Positions 48,799-59,643 of a DNA stretch of 64,000 nt are shown here, in pieces (within the stretch, counting starts at the first letter, position 1; every line of letters starts with the position of its first letter). Location: positions 806,001 through 870,000 of the forward strand of contig NC_020520.1 of the NCBI RefSeq assembly GCF_000348785.1, given 5' to 3'. Made by a program: the position numbers and the translations under genes. The notes under the pieces are model-generated. The model had not been told where the DNA came from. It searched no databases and saw only the letters and a program-made list of their open reading frames with translations. This DNA comes from Ilumatobacter coccineus YM16-304. Lineage in GTDB: Bacteria; Actinomycetota; Acidimicrobiia; Acidimicrobiales; Ilumatobacteraceae.

Positions 48799-49742
48799 CC
48801 GATGCCGACCACAGTAAGTTCGCCACCAATGACCCAGGTAGGACCATGGAGACCAGGATTCACAACATGACCGAAGCTGACCCGACCGAACTGGCCGATT
48901 CGGGGGCCGTCGCAACGAAACAAGGACCCTCGACCGCCGACGAGGCAGCCGCTCCGGCGACCGTCTTCGAAGCGCGTGGTCTCAACGTCTACTACGGCGA
49001 CTTCCTCGCCGTGCGCGACGTCGACATCGACATCGTCGAGCACCAGATCACCTCGTTCATCGGCCCGTCGGGCTGTGGCAAGACCACCATCCTGCGGTGC
49101 TTCAACCGCATGAACGACCTGATCGACTCCGCACGCGTCGAAGGATCGCTCACCTATCACGGCGTCGACCTCTACGCCTCGCGAGTCGACGCAGTGGAGG
49201 TGCGCCGACGGATCGGCATGGTCTTCCAGAAGCCCAACCCGTTCCCCAAGAGCATCTACGACAACATCGCCTACGGTCCGCGCGTGGCCGGCAAGGTGAA
49301 GGGCAAGTCCGCCACCGACGACCTGGTCGAGCGCTCGCTGCGCCGTGCCGCACTGTGGGACGAGGTCAAGGATCGCCTCAGCGCCTCGGCGTTGGGCATG
49401 TCGGGTGGCCAGCAGCAGCGTCTCTGCATCGCCCGTGCCATCGCCGTCGAGCCCGACGTCTTGCTGATGGACGAGCCGTGCTCCGCGCTCGACCCGATCG
49501 CCACCGCCCGCATCGAAGACCTGATGCAGGAACTGAAAGACGAATACACGATCGTGATCGTGACGCACAACATGCAGCAGGCAGCGCGAACGAGCGACCG
49601 CACGGCGTTCTTCTCCGTCGAGGTCAACCCCGACTCCGATCAGCGCACCGGCCTGATGGTCGAGGTCAACCCGACCGAGAAGATCTTCTCGTCTCCCGAC
49701 GACAAGCGGACCGAGCAGTACGTCACGGGGCGGTTCGGCTGA
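48795..49742 (+). CDS. pstB: Phosphate ABC transporter ATP-binding protein PstB
   Basis: A 315-residue ATPase. Walker [10 protein letters not shown], the PstB-specific [10 protein letters not shown] and [19 protein letters not shown], signature MSGGQQQR, Walker [14 protein letters not shown] and [12 protein letters not shown] are all present. The start is uncertain: ATG 48795 overlaps the pstA stop, but ATG 48846, with GGTAGG just upstream, or ATG 48870 would give a product nearer the typical length, without the ~55-residue Ala/Thr-rich leader. It powers phosphate import. Confidence 0.95.
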   Translation: MTDADHSKFATNDPGRTMETRIHNMTEADPTELADSGAVATKQGPSTADEAAAPATVFEARGLNVYYGDFLAVRDVDIDIVEHQITSFIGPSGCGKTTILRCFNRMNDLIDSARVEGSLTYHGVDLYASRVDAVEVRRRIGMVFQKPNPFPKSIYDNIAYGPRVAGKVKGKSATDDLVERSLRRAALWDEVKDRLSASALGMSGGQQQRLCIARAIAVEPDVLLMDEPCSALDPIATARIEDLMQELKDEYTIVIVTHNMQQAARTSDRTAFFSVEVNPDSDQRTGLMVEVNPTEKIFSSPDDKRTEQYVTGRFG

Positions 49743-50476
49743 TGACACAAGACCTTCGCACCGTCTTCCACGAACAACTGTCGGAGATCCGCACCGGCAT
49801 CGCACGTCTGTCGGCCGGCGTCACCGAACTGGTGCCGCGCGCCACCGAGATCCTCCTCGACGGCGACCTCGAAGGTGCCGAGTACATGATCCTCGGCGAC
49901 GACGAGTACGACGCCAAGTCGCTCGAGATGGAAGAGCGTTGCTTCAGCATCATCGCGCTGCAGGCGCCGGTCGCCAGCGACCTGCGCGAGCTGGTCTCGG
50001 CGATCAAGATCATCGCCGACGTCGAACGCTCCGCCGACCTCTGCGTCAACATCTGCAAAGCCGCACGTCGCATCTACAGCCACGACCTCGACGCGAGCCT
50101 GCGCGGCATCATCCAGAAGTGCGGGTCGCAGGCGGCACTGCTGTTCAAGGAGTGCACCGAGTCGTATCTCGCGTCAGACGGCGCCCGCGCCGCGGCGCTG
50201 CACGACATGGACGCGTACCTCGACGACCTGCACAAGCAGTTCATCCAGCTGATCTTCGAGAGCCACGCCGCAGGGCACATCGACCTGCAGGTGGCGGTGC
50301 AGTTGGCCGTGGTGGCGCGCTTCTACGAGCGAATCGGTGACCACGCCGTGAACATCGCCGAGCGCACCCGCTACATCGTCGACGGGTGGCTTCCCGACCA
50401 TTCGCACTCCGAGAGCGGGTTCGGTGTCGCCGACGCCGACGCGCTGACGGATGAGGTCGAGCTGGACGAGACCTGA
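49742..50476 (+). CDS. phoU: Phosphate signalling protein PhoU
   Basis: A 244-residue all-helical protein with the two PhoU repeats (RFYERIGDHAVNIAERTRYI and the first-repeat IIADVERSADLCVNICKAAR) that carry the metal-binding E/DxxxD motifs. PhoU links PstSCAB to the sensor kinase and represses the Pho response in phosphate excess. TGATG overlap with pstB. The next gene, the sensor kinase, starts five bases after the stop, so pstB-phoU-kinase-regulator are one transcription unit. Confidence 0.93.
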   Translation: MTQDLRTVFHEQLSEIRTGIARLSAGVTELVPRATEILLDGDLEGAEYMILGDDEYDAKSLEMEERCFSIIALQAPVASDLRELVSAIKIIADVERSADLCVNICKAARRIYSHDLDASLRGIIQKCGSQAALLFKECTESYLASDGARAAALHDMDAYLDDLHKQFIQLIFESHAAGHIDLQVAVQLAVVARFYERIGDHAVNIAERTRYIVDGWLPDHSHSESGFGVADADALTDEVELDET

Positions 50477-50481
50477 GCGAC

Positions 50482-51681
50482 ATGTTCGTCGTTGCGATCG
50501 TCGGGCTTCTCGCTGGCGTGTGCATCGGCATCGTCAGCCAACGACTCGCCGATGCTCGACGACGTCTCCCGCCCACACCCACACCGGATCCGGCCGACGA
50601 CGAGCTCCCCGACGACCACCGACGAATGGTCGCTGCGGCGATCGAGGCAGCCGATCGACTCGACCTCGCCCTCGTGCTGCACCACCCGACCAGTGACACC
50701 ACACTCCGAAATCGGGCCGCGACCGCCATGCTCGGCACGCACGTCGGCGTGATCGTCGACGAGCACGTCGACCGTGCCATCGCCGCCGCCTCGGCCGGCC
50801 AGTCGACCGACAAGCGGCTCGATCTGCACGGCCCACCTCGAGCGTCGCTCGAGCTCGTCGCCGAGCCGCTCGCCGATGGCTGGGTGCTGGTGACCGTCGA
50901 CGACGTGTCGGATCGCACGCGGATCGACGCGATGCGCACCGACTTCGTGGCCAACATCTCGCACGAGCTGAAGACCCCGGTCGGCGCGATCGCGGTACTC
51001 GCCGAGATGCTCGAAGACGAGACCGATCCCGAGGTGGTCGCCCGGGTGGCGAGTCGCGTCGTCGCAGAGTCGCACCGAGCCGTCACCACGATCGACGACC
51101 TGCTCGAACTCTCGCGTATCGAGTCGACTCGCTTGGCTGACGACATCGTCGACCTGAGCGACATCGTCGACGGAGCGGTCGCACGCGGCCGCGGCGCCGA
51201 CGGCGGCGAACGCGTCGAAGTGACCGCCTTCGGCGCGAAGGGCGACATCGTGCTGCGTGCAGATCGGCGCCAGCTCACCTCGGCGATCGGCAACCTCGTC
51301 GAGAACGCGGTGAAGTACAGCGACGACGACGGCGTCGTGCAGGTGCGTACCCGCGCCGACGATCGATGGGTCGAGGTGATGGTGAGCGACCAAGGCGTCG
51401 GCATCCCCACCCGCGACCTCGACCGGGTGTTCGAGCGTTTCTACCGCGTCGACCGGGCGCGCAGCCGAGAGACCGGCGGGACCGGACTCGGACTGTCGAT
51501 CGTCCGGCACGTGGCATCCAACCATGGCGGAGAGTGCGTCGTGTCGTCGCAGGAAGGCGAAGGCTCGACGTTCGTGCTCCGCCTCCCGGCGTCACTCGTG
51601 GTCGATGCCGCCGACCTGACCGACACGAACGAGTCGACGGAGTCCACGTCGACCACACACCAGGAGATGACCGATGAGTGA
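50482..51681 (+). CDS. senX3: SenX3-like sensor histidine kinase of the phosphate system
   Basis: A 399-residue kinase. One N-terminal transmembrane helix (1-20), then a variable PAS-like region (about 45-145). The DHp box FVANISHELKTPVGA has phospho-acceptor His161. The ATPase domain has the N-box NLVENAVKYS, G1 SDQGVGIP and G2 GGTGLGLSI. By order of genes and the lack of a large periplasmic domain it matches mycobacterial SenX3 and the PhoR group. It phosphorylates the adjacent response regulator when phosphate is low. The symbol follows the mycobacterial name by analogy. Confidence 0.88.
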   Translation: MFVVAIVGLLAGVCIGIVSQRLADARRRLPPTPTPDPADDELPDDHRRMVAAAIEAADRLDLALVLHHPTSDTTLRNRAATAMLGTHVGVIVDEHVDRAIAAASAGQSTDKRLDLHGPPRASLELVAEPLADGWVLVTVDDVSDRTRIDAMRTDFVANISHELKTPVGAIAVLAEMLEDETDPEVVARVASRVVAESHRAVTTIDDLLELSRIESTRLADDIVDLSDIVDGAVARGRGADGGERVEVTAFGAKGDIVLRADRRQLTSAIGNLVENAVKYSDDDGVVQVRTRADDRWVEVMVSDQGVGIPTRDLDRVFERFYRVDRARSRETGGTGLGLSIVRHVASNHGGECVVSSQEGEGSTFVLRLPASLVVDAADLTDTNESTESTSTTHQEMTDE

Positions 51682-52369
51682 AGCGACCATTCTTGTCGTC
51701 GAAGACGAGCCCGGGTTCGTCGAGGCGCTACAGATCGGGCTGTCACGCGAGGGCTTCGACGTCGCGGTCGCCGTCGACGGAGCCGAAGCGTTGTCGATGT
51801 TCGACGAGGTCGACCCCGACCTCGTGCTCCTCGACGTGATGCTGCCCAAACTGAGCGGCATCGAGGTCTGCCGTCAACTCCGCAAGAAGACGCAGGTGCC
51901 GATCATCATGGTCACGGCCAAGAGCGCCGAGATCGACACGGTGGTCGGGCTCGAGGTGGGTGCCGACGACTACGTCACGAAGCCGTATCGGATGCGCGAG
52001 CTCACCGCCCGGATCCGCGCGGTGTTGCGGCGTGCACCGTCGGGCGACGGCGTGGCGTTGATGACGCCCGACTCGCTCGCGGTCGACGGCGTGCAGCTCG
52101 ACCCGAGCCAGCACCTGGTGGAGGTCGACGGCACCGAGATCACGTTGCCGCTCAAGGAGTTCGAGCTGCTCCACATCCTCCTGGCCAACGCCGGCCGGGT
52201 GCTCCCGCGTGACACGCTGATCGATCGCGTGTGGGGTCACGACTATGTCGGCGACACCAAGACGCTCGACGTCCACATCAAACGGTTGCGCGGCAAGATC
52301 GAGAACGACCCGGCCAACCCGGTTCGCATCGTCACGATCCGCGGCCTCGGCTACAAGTACGCACGCTGA
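51674..52369 (+). CDS. regX3: RegX3/PhoB-like OmpR-family response regulator
   Basis: A 231-residue regulator: receiver domain with acidic cluster (VVEDEP), phosphorylated Asp54 (VLLDVMLP), and Lys103 (YVTKPYRM). The DNA-binding winged helix has LKEFELLHILLANAGRVLPRDTLI, the recognition segment TLDVHIKRLRGKI and GLGYKYAR. The start overlaps the kinase stop by eight bases. It is expected to bind the GTTCACC repeats before pstS. Convergent, with a 36-bp gap, to the PhoU-like gene. Confidence 0.93.
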   Translation: MSEATILVVEDEPGFVEALQIGLSREGFDVAVAVDGAEALSMFDEVDPDLVLLDVMLPKLSGIEVCRQLRKKTQVPIIMVTAKSAEIDTVVGLEVGADDYVTKPYRMRELTARIRAVLRRAPSGDGVALMTPDSLAVDGVQLDPSQHLVEVDGTEITLPLKEFELLHILLANAGRVLPRDTLIDRVWGHDYVGDTKTLDVHIKRLRGKIENDPANPVRIVTIRGLGYKYAR

Positions 52370-52405
52370 CCCCGGTCACCCGTTGCCGGTAGCGGCCGAC
52401 TCGAC

Positions 52406-53077
52406 TCAGTCGTCGGTGTCGGTCTCGCCGTCGTCGAGGTAGTCGACGGTGGGGAGCGGCTCGTTCGCCGTGCGGACGATGCCGAGGAGGTTGGCGACGA
52501 TGCGCTTCAAGAATCGGTAGTAGATCGCCCGCGGCACCACCTCCCTGCCGGGTCGGTCGGAGTGGAGGTACTCCTCGATCTTGGCTTGATGCTTGTCGAG
52601 CAGCGCACCGCCGCGGCGCGAGATGTCGTCGAGGCGTGCATCGTCGGGGTCGGCGAGCAGTTCGGCCGCTTCGCCGAACAGCGTCGAGATGATGCCGCGC
52701 TCCGCGAGCATCTCGGCGGTGTCGGGCTCGTGGGCGAGATCCACCCCGCTCTGGGCGAGGTCGAGCACGTTCTTGGCCTGATCGCCGATCCGCTCGATCT
52801 TCTTGATCAGCAGGATCATGCCGAGCACCGATCCGATGTCGGTCGACCCCTGCACGGTCACATGGACGACGAGTTCGGAGCGGAGCTCCTGCTCGGTGTG
52901 GTTGATGCGCTGATCGGTCTCACGGATGTCGGCATCGACGGCGGCGACGTCGGTGTCGGTGAGCAGCGCGAGCGTCGCCAGGTCGAACGAGTGGCGTGCG
53001 TCGCCCAGCATGCCGACCGCCTTGGACACGACGTGCTCGAGGCCGCCGGAGCTCTTGGTGAAGAATGACAAGACCAT
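52406..53077 (-). CDS. PhoU-domain protein (second PhoU)
   Basis: A 223-residue helical protein with a PhoU-like repeat: GMILLIKKIERIGDQAKNVLDLA contains the E-R-I-G-D metal-site motif. It is less similar to PhoU at 49742 than typical duplicates. PhoU-domain proteins are often linked to Na/Pi cotransporters, and the gene lies 21 bp downstream of one on the same strand, so it probably regulates that transporter. The C-terminus is acidic. Confidence 0.82.
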   Translation of the reverse strand: MVLSFFTKSSGGLEHVVSKAVGMLGDARHSFDLATLALLTDTDVAAVDADIRETDQRINHTEQELRSELVVHVTVQGSTDIGSVLGMILLIKKIERIGDQAKNVLDLAQSGVDLAHEPDTAEMLAERGIISTLFGEAAELLADPDDARLDDISRRGGALLDKHQAKIEEYLHSDRPGREVVPRAIYYRFLKRIVANLLGIVRTANEPLPTVDYLDDGETDTDD

Positions 53078-53098
53078 GGTGTTCTGCTTTCTGTGGAC

Positions 53099-54271
53099 CT
53101 AGCGGAGTACCGCGACGCCGATGAGCGGAAGAACGATGAACGCTCCCATGACATATCCAACCGCCAGAGCTCGCCGCTTGACAGCGATCTCGGCCAAGCC
53201 TTCGGCGAGCCGGATCGGCACGTCTCGCCACCACGGTGGAACGTACAGCACCGCGATGCCGATGATGTTGAAGGTGGTGTGAACGAGTCCGACGGTGAGC
53301 GCCTCGGGCCGGGAGGTGGCCAGCGCAGCCAAGAGCGCGGTGATCGTGGTGCCGACGTTCGCTCCGAGGGTGACCGGATACGCGTTGCGCAACGACAGCA
53401 CACCGGCCGCCGAGAGCGGAATCAGAATCGACGTGGTGATGCTCGACGACTGCACCGCGATGGTGATGACGAGCCCGAGCAGCATCGCGACCGATCCACT
53501 GCCCTTGCCGAGCACCGAGTTGACCGACCGTTCGACGCGGTCGGCGACGAGTTGTCGCATGTTCTTCGTGATGAAGGTGAGCGCCGCGAGCACCACGACG
53601 AGGCCGGTGATGACCACGATCGTGCCGAGGGCGTTGCCCGACATGCCGGTCGCCTCCCAGGCATCGACGATCCATCCAACCGGTTCCTTCACCCACGCCT
53701 TGATCGGGCTCTTCCACTCGCTGCCGGCCGAGCCGACGAGTCGTTCGCTGATCCAGATGGCGATGTCGGAGATGAACCCGGTGATCATCTCGAACGGCAG
53801 CAGGATGCCCACGGCGAGCACGTTGAAGAAGTCGTGCACGGTCGCCGCGGCGAACGCACGCTTGAACTCACCGGAGTGTCGCACGTGACCGAGCGACACC
53901 AGGGTGTTGGTGACCGTCGTACCGATGTTGGCGCCCATGATCATCGGGACGGCGTCGTCGACCGAGATGTTGCCGGTGGCGACAAGACCCACGATCACCG
54001 ACGTCGACGCCGACGACGACTGCACGAGCACCGTGCCGAGAATGCCGATGCACAAGGCGGCGATCGGGTTGCTGACACTGGAGAACAGACGCTCCTGGGT
54101 GTCTTCGCCCATGATCTTGATGCCGGTCTCGAGCGACGACACGCCGACGAGGAAGGTGTAGATCAGCCCGAGGACCAGCAGTGACCTGATGGGTGTCGGG
54201 ATGGAGAACGTCGCAGGGGTCTCGGAGGAGTCGCCGGGCACGGGGCACGAATGTACCCGCCCGAGCGACAC
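53099..54271 (-). CDS. Na+/phosphate cotransporter (NptA/PNaS family)
   Basis: A 390-residue membrane protein with two inverted family repeats. The signature [15 protein letters not shown]...GANIGTT appears in the first half and [13 protein letters not shown]...GANVGTT in the second. This pair defines type II Na/Pi cotransporters, which bring in phosphate with sodium and do not need ATP. GTG 54271 is the longest frame; GTG 54241 gives a start closer to the first helix. Expected to be co-transcribed with the PhoU-like gene. A low-affinity alternative to the Pst system in the same island. Confidence 0.9.
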   Translation of the reverse strand: MSLGRVHSCPVPGDSSETPATFSIPTPIRSLLVLGLIYTFLVGVSSLETGIKIMGEDTQERLFSSVSNPIAALCIGILGTVLVQSSSASTSVIVGLVATGNISVDDAVPMIMGANIGTTVTNTLVSLGHVRHSGEFKRAFAAATVHDFFNVLAVGILLPFEMITGFISDIAIWISERLVGSAGSEWKSPIKAWVKEPVGWIVDAWEATGMSGNALGTIVVITGLVVVLAALTFITKNMRQLVADRVERSVNSVLGKGSGSVAMLLGLVITIAVQSSSITTSILIPLSAAGVLSLRNAYPVTLGANVGTTITALLAALATSRPEALTVGLVHTTFNIIGIAVLYVPPWWRDVPIRLAEGLAEIAVKRRALAVGYVMGAFIVLPLIGVAVLR

Positions 54272-54275
54272 TCGG

Positions 54276-54322
54276 CGTTCAGACGGGCGATGCTCTCCGT
54301 TCAGACAGGCGATGCTCTGCGT

Positions 54323-54328
<6 letters not shown>
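54276..54328. repeat. 22-bp tandem repeats with phased GTTCA motifs
   Basis: CGTTCAGACGGGCGATGCTCTC (22 bp; one base varies) at 54276 is repeated at 54298, with the beginning of a third unit (CGTTCACCC) at 54320. GTTCA thus recurs at 22-bp spacing, twice the 11-bp PHO-box period. It lies directly upstream of the Na/Pi cotransporter start and overlaps the aminotransferase stop. Confidence 0.8.
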
Positions 54329-55429
<1,101 letters not shown>

Positions 55430-55538
55430 GCCGTCACCCTACGGCCCGCGTCGGCTGCCAGACCATCCGATCGACACGACCCAGGCGACGGTGTCGGGGC
55501 GGCGCGGTGTGGCGCAGTGCGGTGCGTAGAATTCGACC

Positions 55539-56846
55539 GTGAACACGACACGGGGGGCACCGTCGCAACCGCCGATGTCACCGTTCACCCGCCTCGCGGT
55601 CACCCACGCGTTGATGATGGCGGGCGATGCGGCGATGGTGGTCGCGCTCGCCGATTCGTTCTTCTTCAGCGTCGAACTCGATGCCGCTCGCACCCAGGTG
55701 CTGATGTTCCTCGCGATCAGTTTCGCGCCGTTCCTGTTCGTCGCGCCGCTGATCGGCCCGCTCATCGACCGGATCGCCGGTGGCCGCCGACTCGTGATCC
55801 AGACGGTGGCGATCGCCCGGCTCGTACTCCTGATCCTGATGGCGCAGTACATCGACGGCATCGTGCTGTTCCCGCTCGTGTTCGGATCGCTGGTGCTGCA
55901 GAAGACGTACGTGGTGTCGAAGTCGGCGCTCGTGCCGTCGACCGTTCGGTCCGAGACCGAACTGGTGGAGGCCAACTCCAAGCTGGGTCTGCTCTCCGGT
56001 ATCACCGGCGCCGTGGCCGTGATCCCGGCCGGCATCCTGCTCAAGACGGTCGGGCCCGGCGGCGCGCTCGTCTACGGCGCCATCCTGTTCGGCCTGTCGT
56101 TCGCGTCCGCGACGAAACTGCCGAAGGAGGTCGTCGCCGACCACGCTGCCGGCGAGGAGGAGTCCGCTCAGTTGCACTCGAGCGGCCTGCAGGTCGCCTC
56201 GCTGGCGATGACGGTGTTGCGAGCCAACGTCGGCTTCACGTTCTTCCACCTCGCGTTCTGGCTGCGCTCGCAAGACAAGGGCACGCTGCTCTTCGGTGCG
56301 GCGGTCGGCGTGTCGGCGGTGGCCACGATGATCGGCAACGCGATCGCCCCACGGCTGCGGGCTCGGATGCAGGAGGAGACCATGCTGTCGGCGGCGCTCG
56401 TCGTGAGCGCGGCCGGAGGTATCGGTCTCGCTGCGCTCGGCGGCCCGGTCGCCGGTGTACTCGTGGCGGCGGTCGTCAACTTCGTCGCATCGATCGGTCG
56501 CCTCAGCTTCGAGAGCATCGTGCAACGCGACGCCCCCGGCGCCAACCAGGGTCGAGCATTCGCGTCGTTCGAGACTCGGTTCCAGTTCGCCTGGGCGGCT
56601 GCGGCGTTCGTGGCGGTGGCGATCAGGGTCCCCGGCGAGATCGGATTCCTCATCGTCGGTGTGGTCGCAGCCGCAACCCTCGTCAACCTGCGTGTCGGCA
56701 CCAGCCGGTCACGTTCGGGTCCGAAGCGTCGGCGTCGGCGTCGCCCGTCGCAGGGTCGCGGTCGGTCACGGCGCGCTCGTCGCCCTCCGCCGCGTGCTCG
56801 AGGTCAGCGTCCTCCGGCCGACCGGCGGCCGCGGCCGAACTCCTGA
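55539..56846 (+). CDS. MFS-type transporter
   Basis: A 435-residue membrane protein with about 12 hydrophobic segments in two bundles. The first-loop motif FVAPLIGPLIDRIAGGRR matches the MFS G-x-x-x-D-R-x-G-R-R pattern. The last ~45 residues are an extremely Arg/Pro-rich tail (KRRRRRRPSQGRGRSRR), unusual for a transporter and probably cytoplasmic. GTG start at 55539. It is convergent with the zincin-like gene, separated by eight bp. Substrate not known. Confidence 0.75.
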   Translation: MNTTRGAPSQPPMSPFTRLAVTHALMMAGDAAMVVALADSFFFSVELDAARTQVLMFLAISFAPFLFVAPLIGPLIDRIAGGRRLVIQTVAIARLVLLILMAQYIDGIVLFPLVFGSLVLQKTYVVSKSALVPSTVRSETELVEANSKLGLLSGITGAVAVIPAGILLKTVGPGGALVYGAILFGLSFASATKLPKEVVADHAAGEEESAQLHSSGLQVASLAMTVLRANVGFTFFHLAFWLRSQDKGTLLFGAAVGVSAVATMIGNAIAPRLRARMQEETMLSAALVVSAAGGIGLAALGGPVAGVLVAAVVNFVASIGRLSFESIVQRDAPGANQGRAFASFETRFQFAWAAAAFVAVAIRVPGEIGFLIVGVVAAATLVNLRVGTSRSRSGPKRRRRRRPSQGRGRSRRARRPPPRARGQRPPADRRPRPNS

Positions 56847-56854
56847 GCCGTCGG

Positions 56855-58072
56855 CTATTCGGGGCTGACGCGAGCGAGCCAGAGGCCGGGAGCTTCGATC
56901 TCGCTCGGCGTCGGCATGGCTTCGGGGTCGGCGAAGAGCGGGGCCAGGCCGGTCTCGCCGGCGCGGTCGACCACGCCCTGCACGAACGCCTTGCCGCGAG
57001 CGGTCTGCTCGGCGCCGAGCCGGATACCCAGCAGGCGTTCGACGAACTTGTCGTCGGGTGACGACTCGGAGCGTCGACGGCGAACCGCTTCGGCGATCTG
57101 GAGCGCGTTGCCGCCGATGATGCGAACGGCCACGGCGTCGACCACCCAGTCGATGGCGCCGATGATCGTGGCCACCGCTGCGTCGAGCACGGGTTCCATC
57201 GCGAGCTGCTCGGGCGAACGCACCGCACCGAGCAACACCTCGGGATCGCCGAACGCCGACTGCATCGCGGCCATCGGGTCGGACTGGTCGATGTCGAGCG
57301 ACGTGAGCTTGTCGGTGACGGCGGACGCATCGGGACGGAACGCGCCGACGTGCTCTCGAACGAGCGCTTGCAGGTGTTCGGCGATGTGCGGCACGGCGAA
57401 CAACGCGAGCCCGGCGAGCTCGTGCGCCAGCACCCACAGCCGCATCTCGTCTTCGGAGATCTCCCACTCAGCGGCGAACGCGTCGATCGTCGGCGGAACC
57501 AGCACCAGCGCCGGGGTGGCCCGCGGGATCGGCAGGTCGTAGACGCCGAACGCTCGGCGAGCGAGGTTGCCGACCATCGAACCGACGGCCATGCCGAGCA
57601 TCGCCGGCGCCATCATCTTCGACAGCCCGGCCATCATCTGGGCCATCGGGTCGGACGCCGCCTCGTCGGGCAGGTCGTCGCTCGGGCCGAGCGAGGTCGC
57701 CATGTCGGTGAACAGCGGACGATACGCCTCGAGCGTCTCGACGGCCCACTGCTCGGGGGTGGCGACCGAGGGCTCGACGTCGGGCACCTCGATGCCCATC
57801 ACGTCGGCGACGTGGAGGCGAGCGATGTTGGCCAGTTCGGCGTACTTGATCCGAACCGTGGGGTCGATGTTGGGCGTGGCGGTCGGTTGTGCTCCGCCGA
57901 AGCCGACGAGTCCGGCAGCGTCGCCGCCCGTGGCCGACATGATGGCGAACTGACGCGCGGCGTCCCAGTTCAGCGGGCCTTGCCCGGCCAGCATCTTCGA
58001 GATGTCGCCGAACATCGGCATGCCCTCGAACGGGTTGAACGGGTTGACGTTCGAATCATCGTCGTCTGCCAT
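56855..58072 (-). CDS. Zincin-like DUF2342-family protein with a broken HExxH motif
   Basis: A 405-residue protein of the zinc-dependent metalloprotease/F420-associated family: the glutamine-free N-terminal part MFGDISKMLAGQGPLNWDAARQ, the YAELANIARLHVADV segment and the VYDLPIPR-like domain boundary. At the catalytic helix, family members have HEVTH, but here VLAHELAGLALF replaces the second His with Gly. The later E-G-H-type segment is also altered (IIGAIDWVVDAVA). It is therefore probably not an active peptidase. ATG 58072, divergent from the small gene at 58161. Confidence 0.7.
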   Translation of the reverse strand: MADDDDSNVNPFNPFEGMPMFGDISKMLAGQGPLNWDAARQFAIMSATGGDAAGLVGFGGAQPTATPNIDPTVRIKYAELANIARLHVADVMGIEVPDVEPSVATPEQWAVETLEAYRPLFTDMATSLGPSDDLPDEAASDPMAQMMAGLSKMMAPAMLGMAVGSMVGNLARRAFGVYDLPIPRATPALVLVPPTIDAFAAEWEISEDEMRLWVLAHELAGLALFAVPHIAEHLQALVREHVGAFRPDASAVTDKLTSLDIDQSDPMAAMQSAFGDPEVLLGAVRSPEQLAMEPVLDAAVATIIGAIDWVVDAVAVRIIGGNALQIAEAVRRRRSESSPDDKFVERLLGIRLGAEQTARGKAFVQGVVDRAGETGLAPLFADPEAMPTPSEIEAPGLWLARVSPE

Positions 58073-58160
58073 GGGCCCACGCTACCGACAGGGTTGCGTT
58101 CGCCAGCCGCGCACTCGACGTCGACCGCGCACCTCGACGTCGGTCGGTACGATCGGCGAG

Positions 58161-58586
58161 GTGACCGCCCGGCTCAATGCGCTGATCCTCTGCGACTTCG
58201 CGCAGATCCGAGAGGGCCTGCTGTTCGTACAGTCGGGTGGGCTGACGCGTCTCGTCGCTCCCACCTTCCCGGCCCAGTTCGCCTGCCACGTGGCGGCGCT
58301 CGTCTACCTGCCGCCGCACGAAGCGAGCGAGGCGCACGGCATGGTGATCAAGGCCAAAGCGGCCGAGACCGCCACGCTCGTCGCCACCGTCAAGGTCTCG
58401 ATGCACGAGACCCCGCCGCCGGCCGGGCTGCAACCTGGCGAGGGTCGGCAGGTTCCGATCGTGGTGCCGCTGTCGGTCATCAGCTTCCCGTCGCCGGGCG
58501 AATACGACCTGCACGTCGAGATCGACGACGAGTTCGCAGGCGAGATCAGCTTCCGGGTCGAACAGCGCCCGACACCGACCGCCTGA
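58161..58586 (+). CDS. Small DUF6941-like protein
   Basis: A 141-residue protein. The opening TARLNALILCDFAQIREGLLFVQSGGLTRL and the strand pattern (VAALVYLPPHEA, VIKAKAAETATLV, PGEYDLHVEIDDEFAGEISFRV) recall the DUF6941 family of small beta-sandwich proteins of unknown function. GTG 58161 follows GGCGAG. No paralogue or obvious partner; it is next to panB on the opposite strand (18-bp gap). Confidence 0.6.
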   Translation: MTARLNALILCDFAQIREGLLFVQSGGLTRLVAPTFPAQFACHVAALVYLPPHEASEAHGMVIKAKAAETATLVATVKVSMHETPPPAGLQPGEGRQVPIVVPLSVISFPSPGEYDLHVEIDDEFAGEISFRVEQRPTPTA

Positions 58587-58604
58587 CCGGGTCGGCGAGG
58601 AGGC

Positions 58605-59459
58605 TCAGGCGCCGTACTCGTGTTCGGGGCCGGGGTAGATCCCGGCTTCGACCTCTTCGCGGTACGAGAGCGCAGCCTGCTTGAGCGTGCCGGCGAGGTC
58701 GGCGTACTGCTTGACGAATCGCGGAATGCGGCCGGAGGTGAATCCGGCCCAGTCGGTCCAGACCATCAGTTGGCCGTCGCACTGCGGGCCGGCGCCGACG
58801 CTGATCGTCGGAATCGTGAGTTCGCGGGTGACTTGGCCGGCGACCTCCGACGGCACCATCTCGAGCACCACGGCGAACGCGCCGGCGTCTTCGACGGCGT
58901 GAGCGTCGGCGAGCAGCTGCTCGGCGCCGTCGTCGCCACGGCCTTGGATGATGTGTCCGCCGAGACCGTGCTCGCTCTGCGGTGTGAACCCGACGTGGCC
59001 CATGACCGGAATGCCGGCGCGGACGATGCGCTTGATCTGCTTCGAGCTGCGCACGCCTCCTTCGCACTTGACCGCATGGCACCCGGTTTCCTTCATGAAC
59101 CGGATCGCGGTGCTCAACGCCTGGTCTGGTCCGTTCTCGTACGAGCCGAACGGCATGTCGGCGATGACGAGCGCCCGGTTGACGGCGCGGACCACGGCCG
59201 CGGTGAGCGGGATCAGCTCGTCGACGGTGACCGGAATGGTCGTGTCGTAGCCGAACACCGTGTTGCCGGCGGAGTCGCCGACGAGGAGGAAGTCGATACC
59301 GGCGTCGTCGAACACGCTCGCCGACAGGCACTCGTAGCTCGTGAGGCCGGTGATCTTGATGCCGTTCTCCTTCGCCTGCTGGAAGTGTCTGGTCCGGACG
59401 CGTTTGAGCGCCGGGTCGGCGTTGGTGTTCGATCCGTATGGGGCAATTTCATCGGCCAC
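58605..59459 (-). CDS. panB: 3-methyl-2-oxobutanoate hydroxymethyltransferase
   Basis: A 284-residue enzyme of pantothenate synthesis, adding a hydroxymethyl group from methylene-THF to ketoisovalerate. Conserved motifs: LTSYECLSASVFDDAGIDFLLVGDS (Mg ligand Asp in VGDS), GYDTTIPVT, ADMPFGSY (second ligand) and VKCEGG, GHVGFTPQS, LEMVPSEVA. All expected residues are present. GTG 59459 is chosen because the preceding GGTGAG is a plausible ribosome-binding site and the N-terminal leader is short; other starts upstream add a His/Pro-rich stretch. Confidence 0.92.
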   Translation of the reverse strand: MADEIAPYGSNTNADPALKRVRTRHFQQAKENGIKITGLTSYECLSASVFDDAGIDFLLVGDSAGNTVFGYDTTIPVTVDELIPLTAAVVRAVNRALVIADMPFGSYENGPDQALSTAIRFMKETGCHAVKCEGGVRSSKQIKRIVRAGIPVMGHVGFTPQSEHGLGGHIIQGRGDDGAEQLLADAHAVEDAGAFAVVLEMVPSEVAGQVTRELTIPTISVGAGPQCDGQLMVWTDWAGFTSGRIPRFVKQYADLAGTLKQAALSYREEVEAGIYPGPEHEYGA

Positions 59460-59643
59460 ACACTCACCGTAGCGACAAGGTGGCGACGGTGGCTCATGCT
59501 GTGCCGCACGCCGGGCCACGCCGGTCGGAGGCGGCCGGTCGTGGCGGCAGAACAGCGCTGTTAGCCAGCTGTTACCGGCCCGTCGTTACCTTGCGCGGAG
59601 GGCGCCGGCAGACGGGTCGCGCGCCGACGGAGGATCTGCACAG

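Noticed and set aside
59551-59574. PHO box before the giant secreted protein (GCTGTTA repeated at 11 bp)
   Set aside because: Two GCTGTTA copies at 11-bp spacing exist, but they lack the GTTCA(C/T) core and overlap an AACAGCGCTGTT palindrome; too weak to call.
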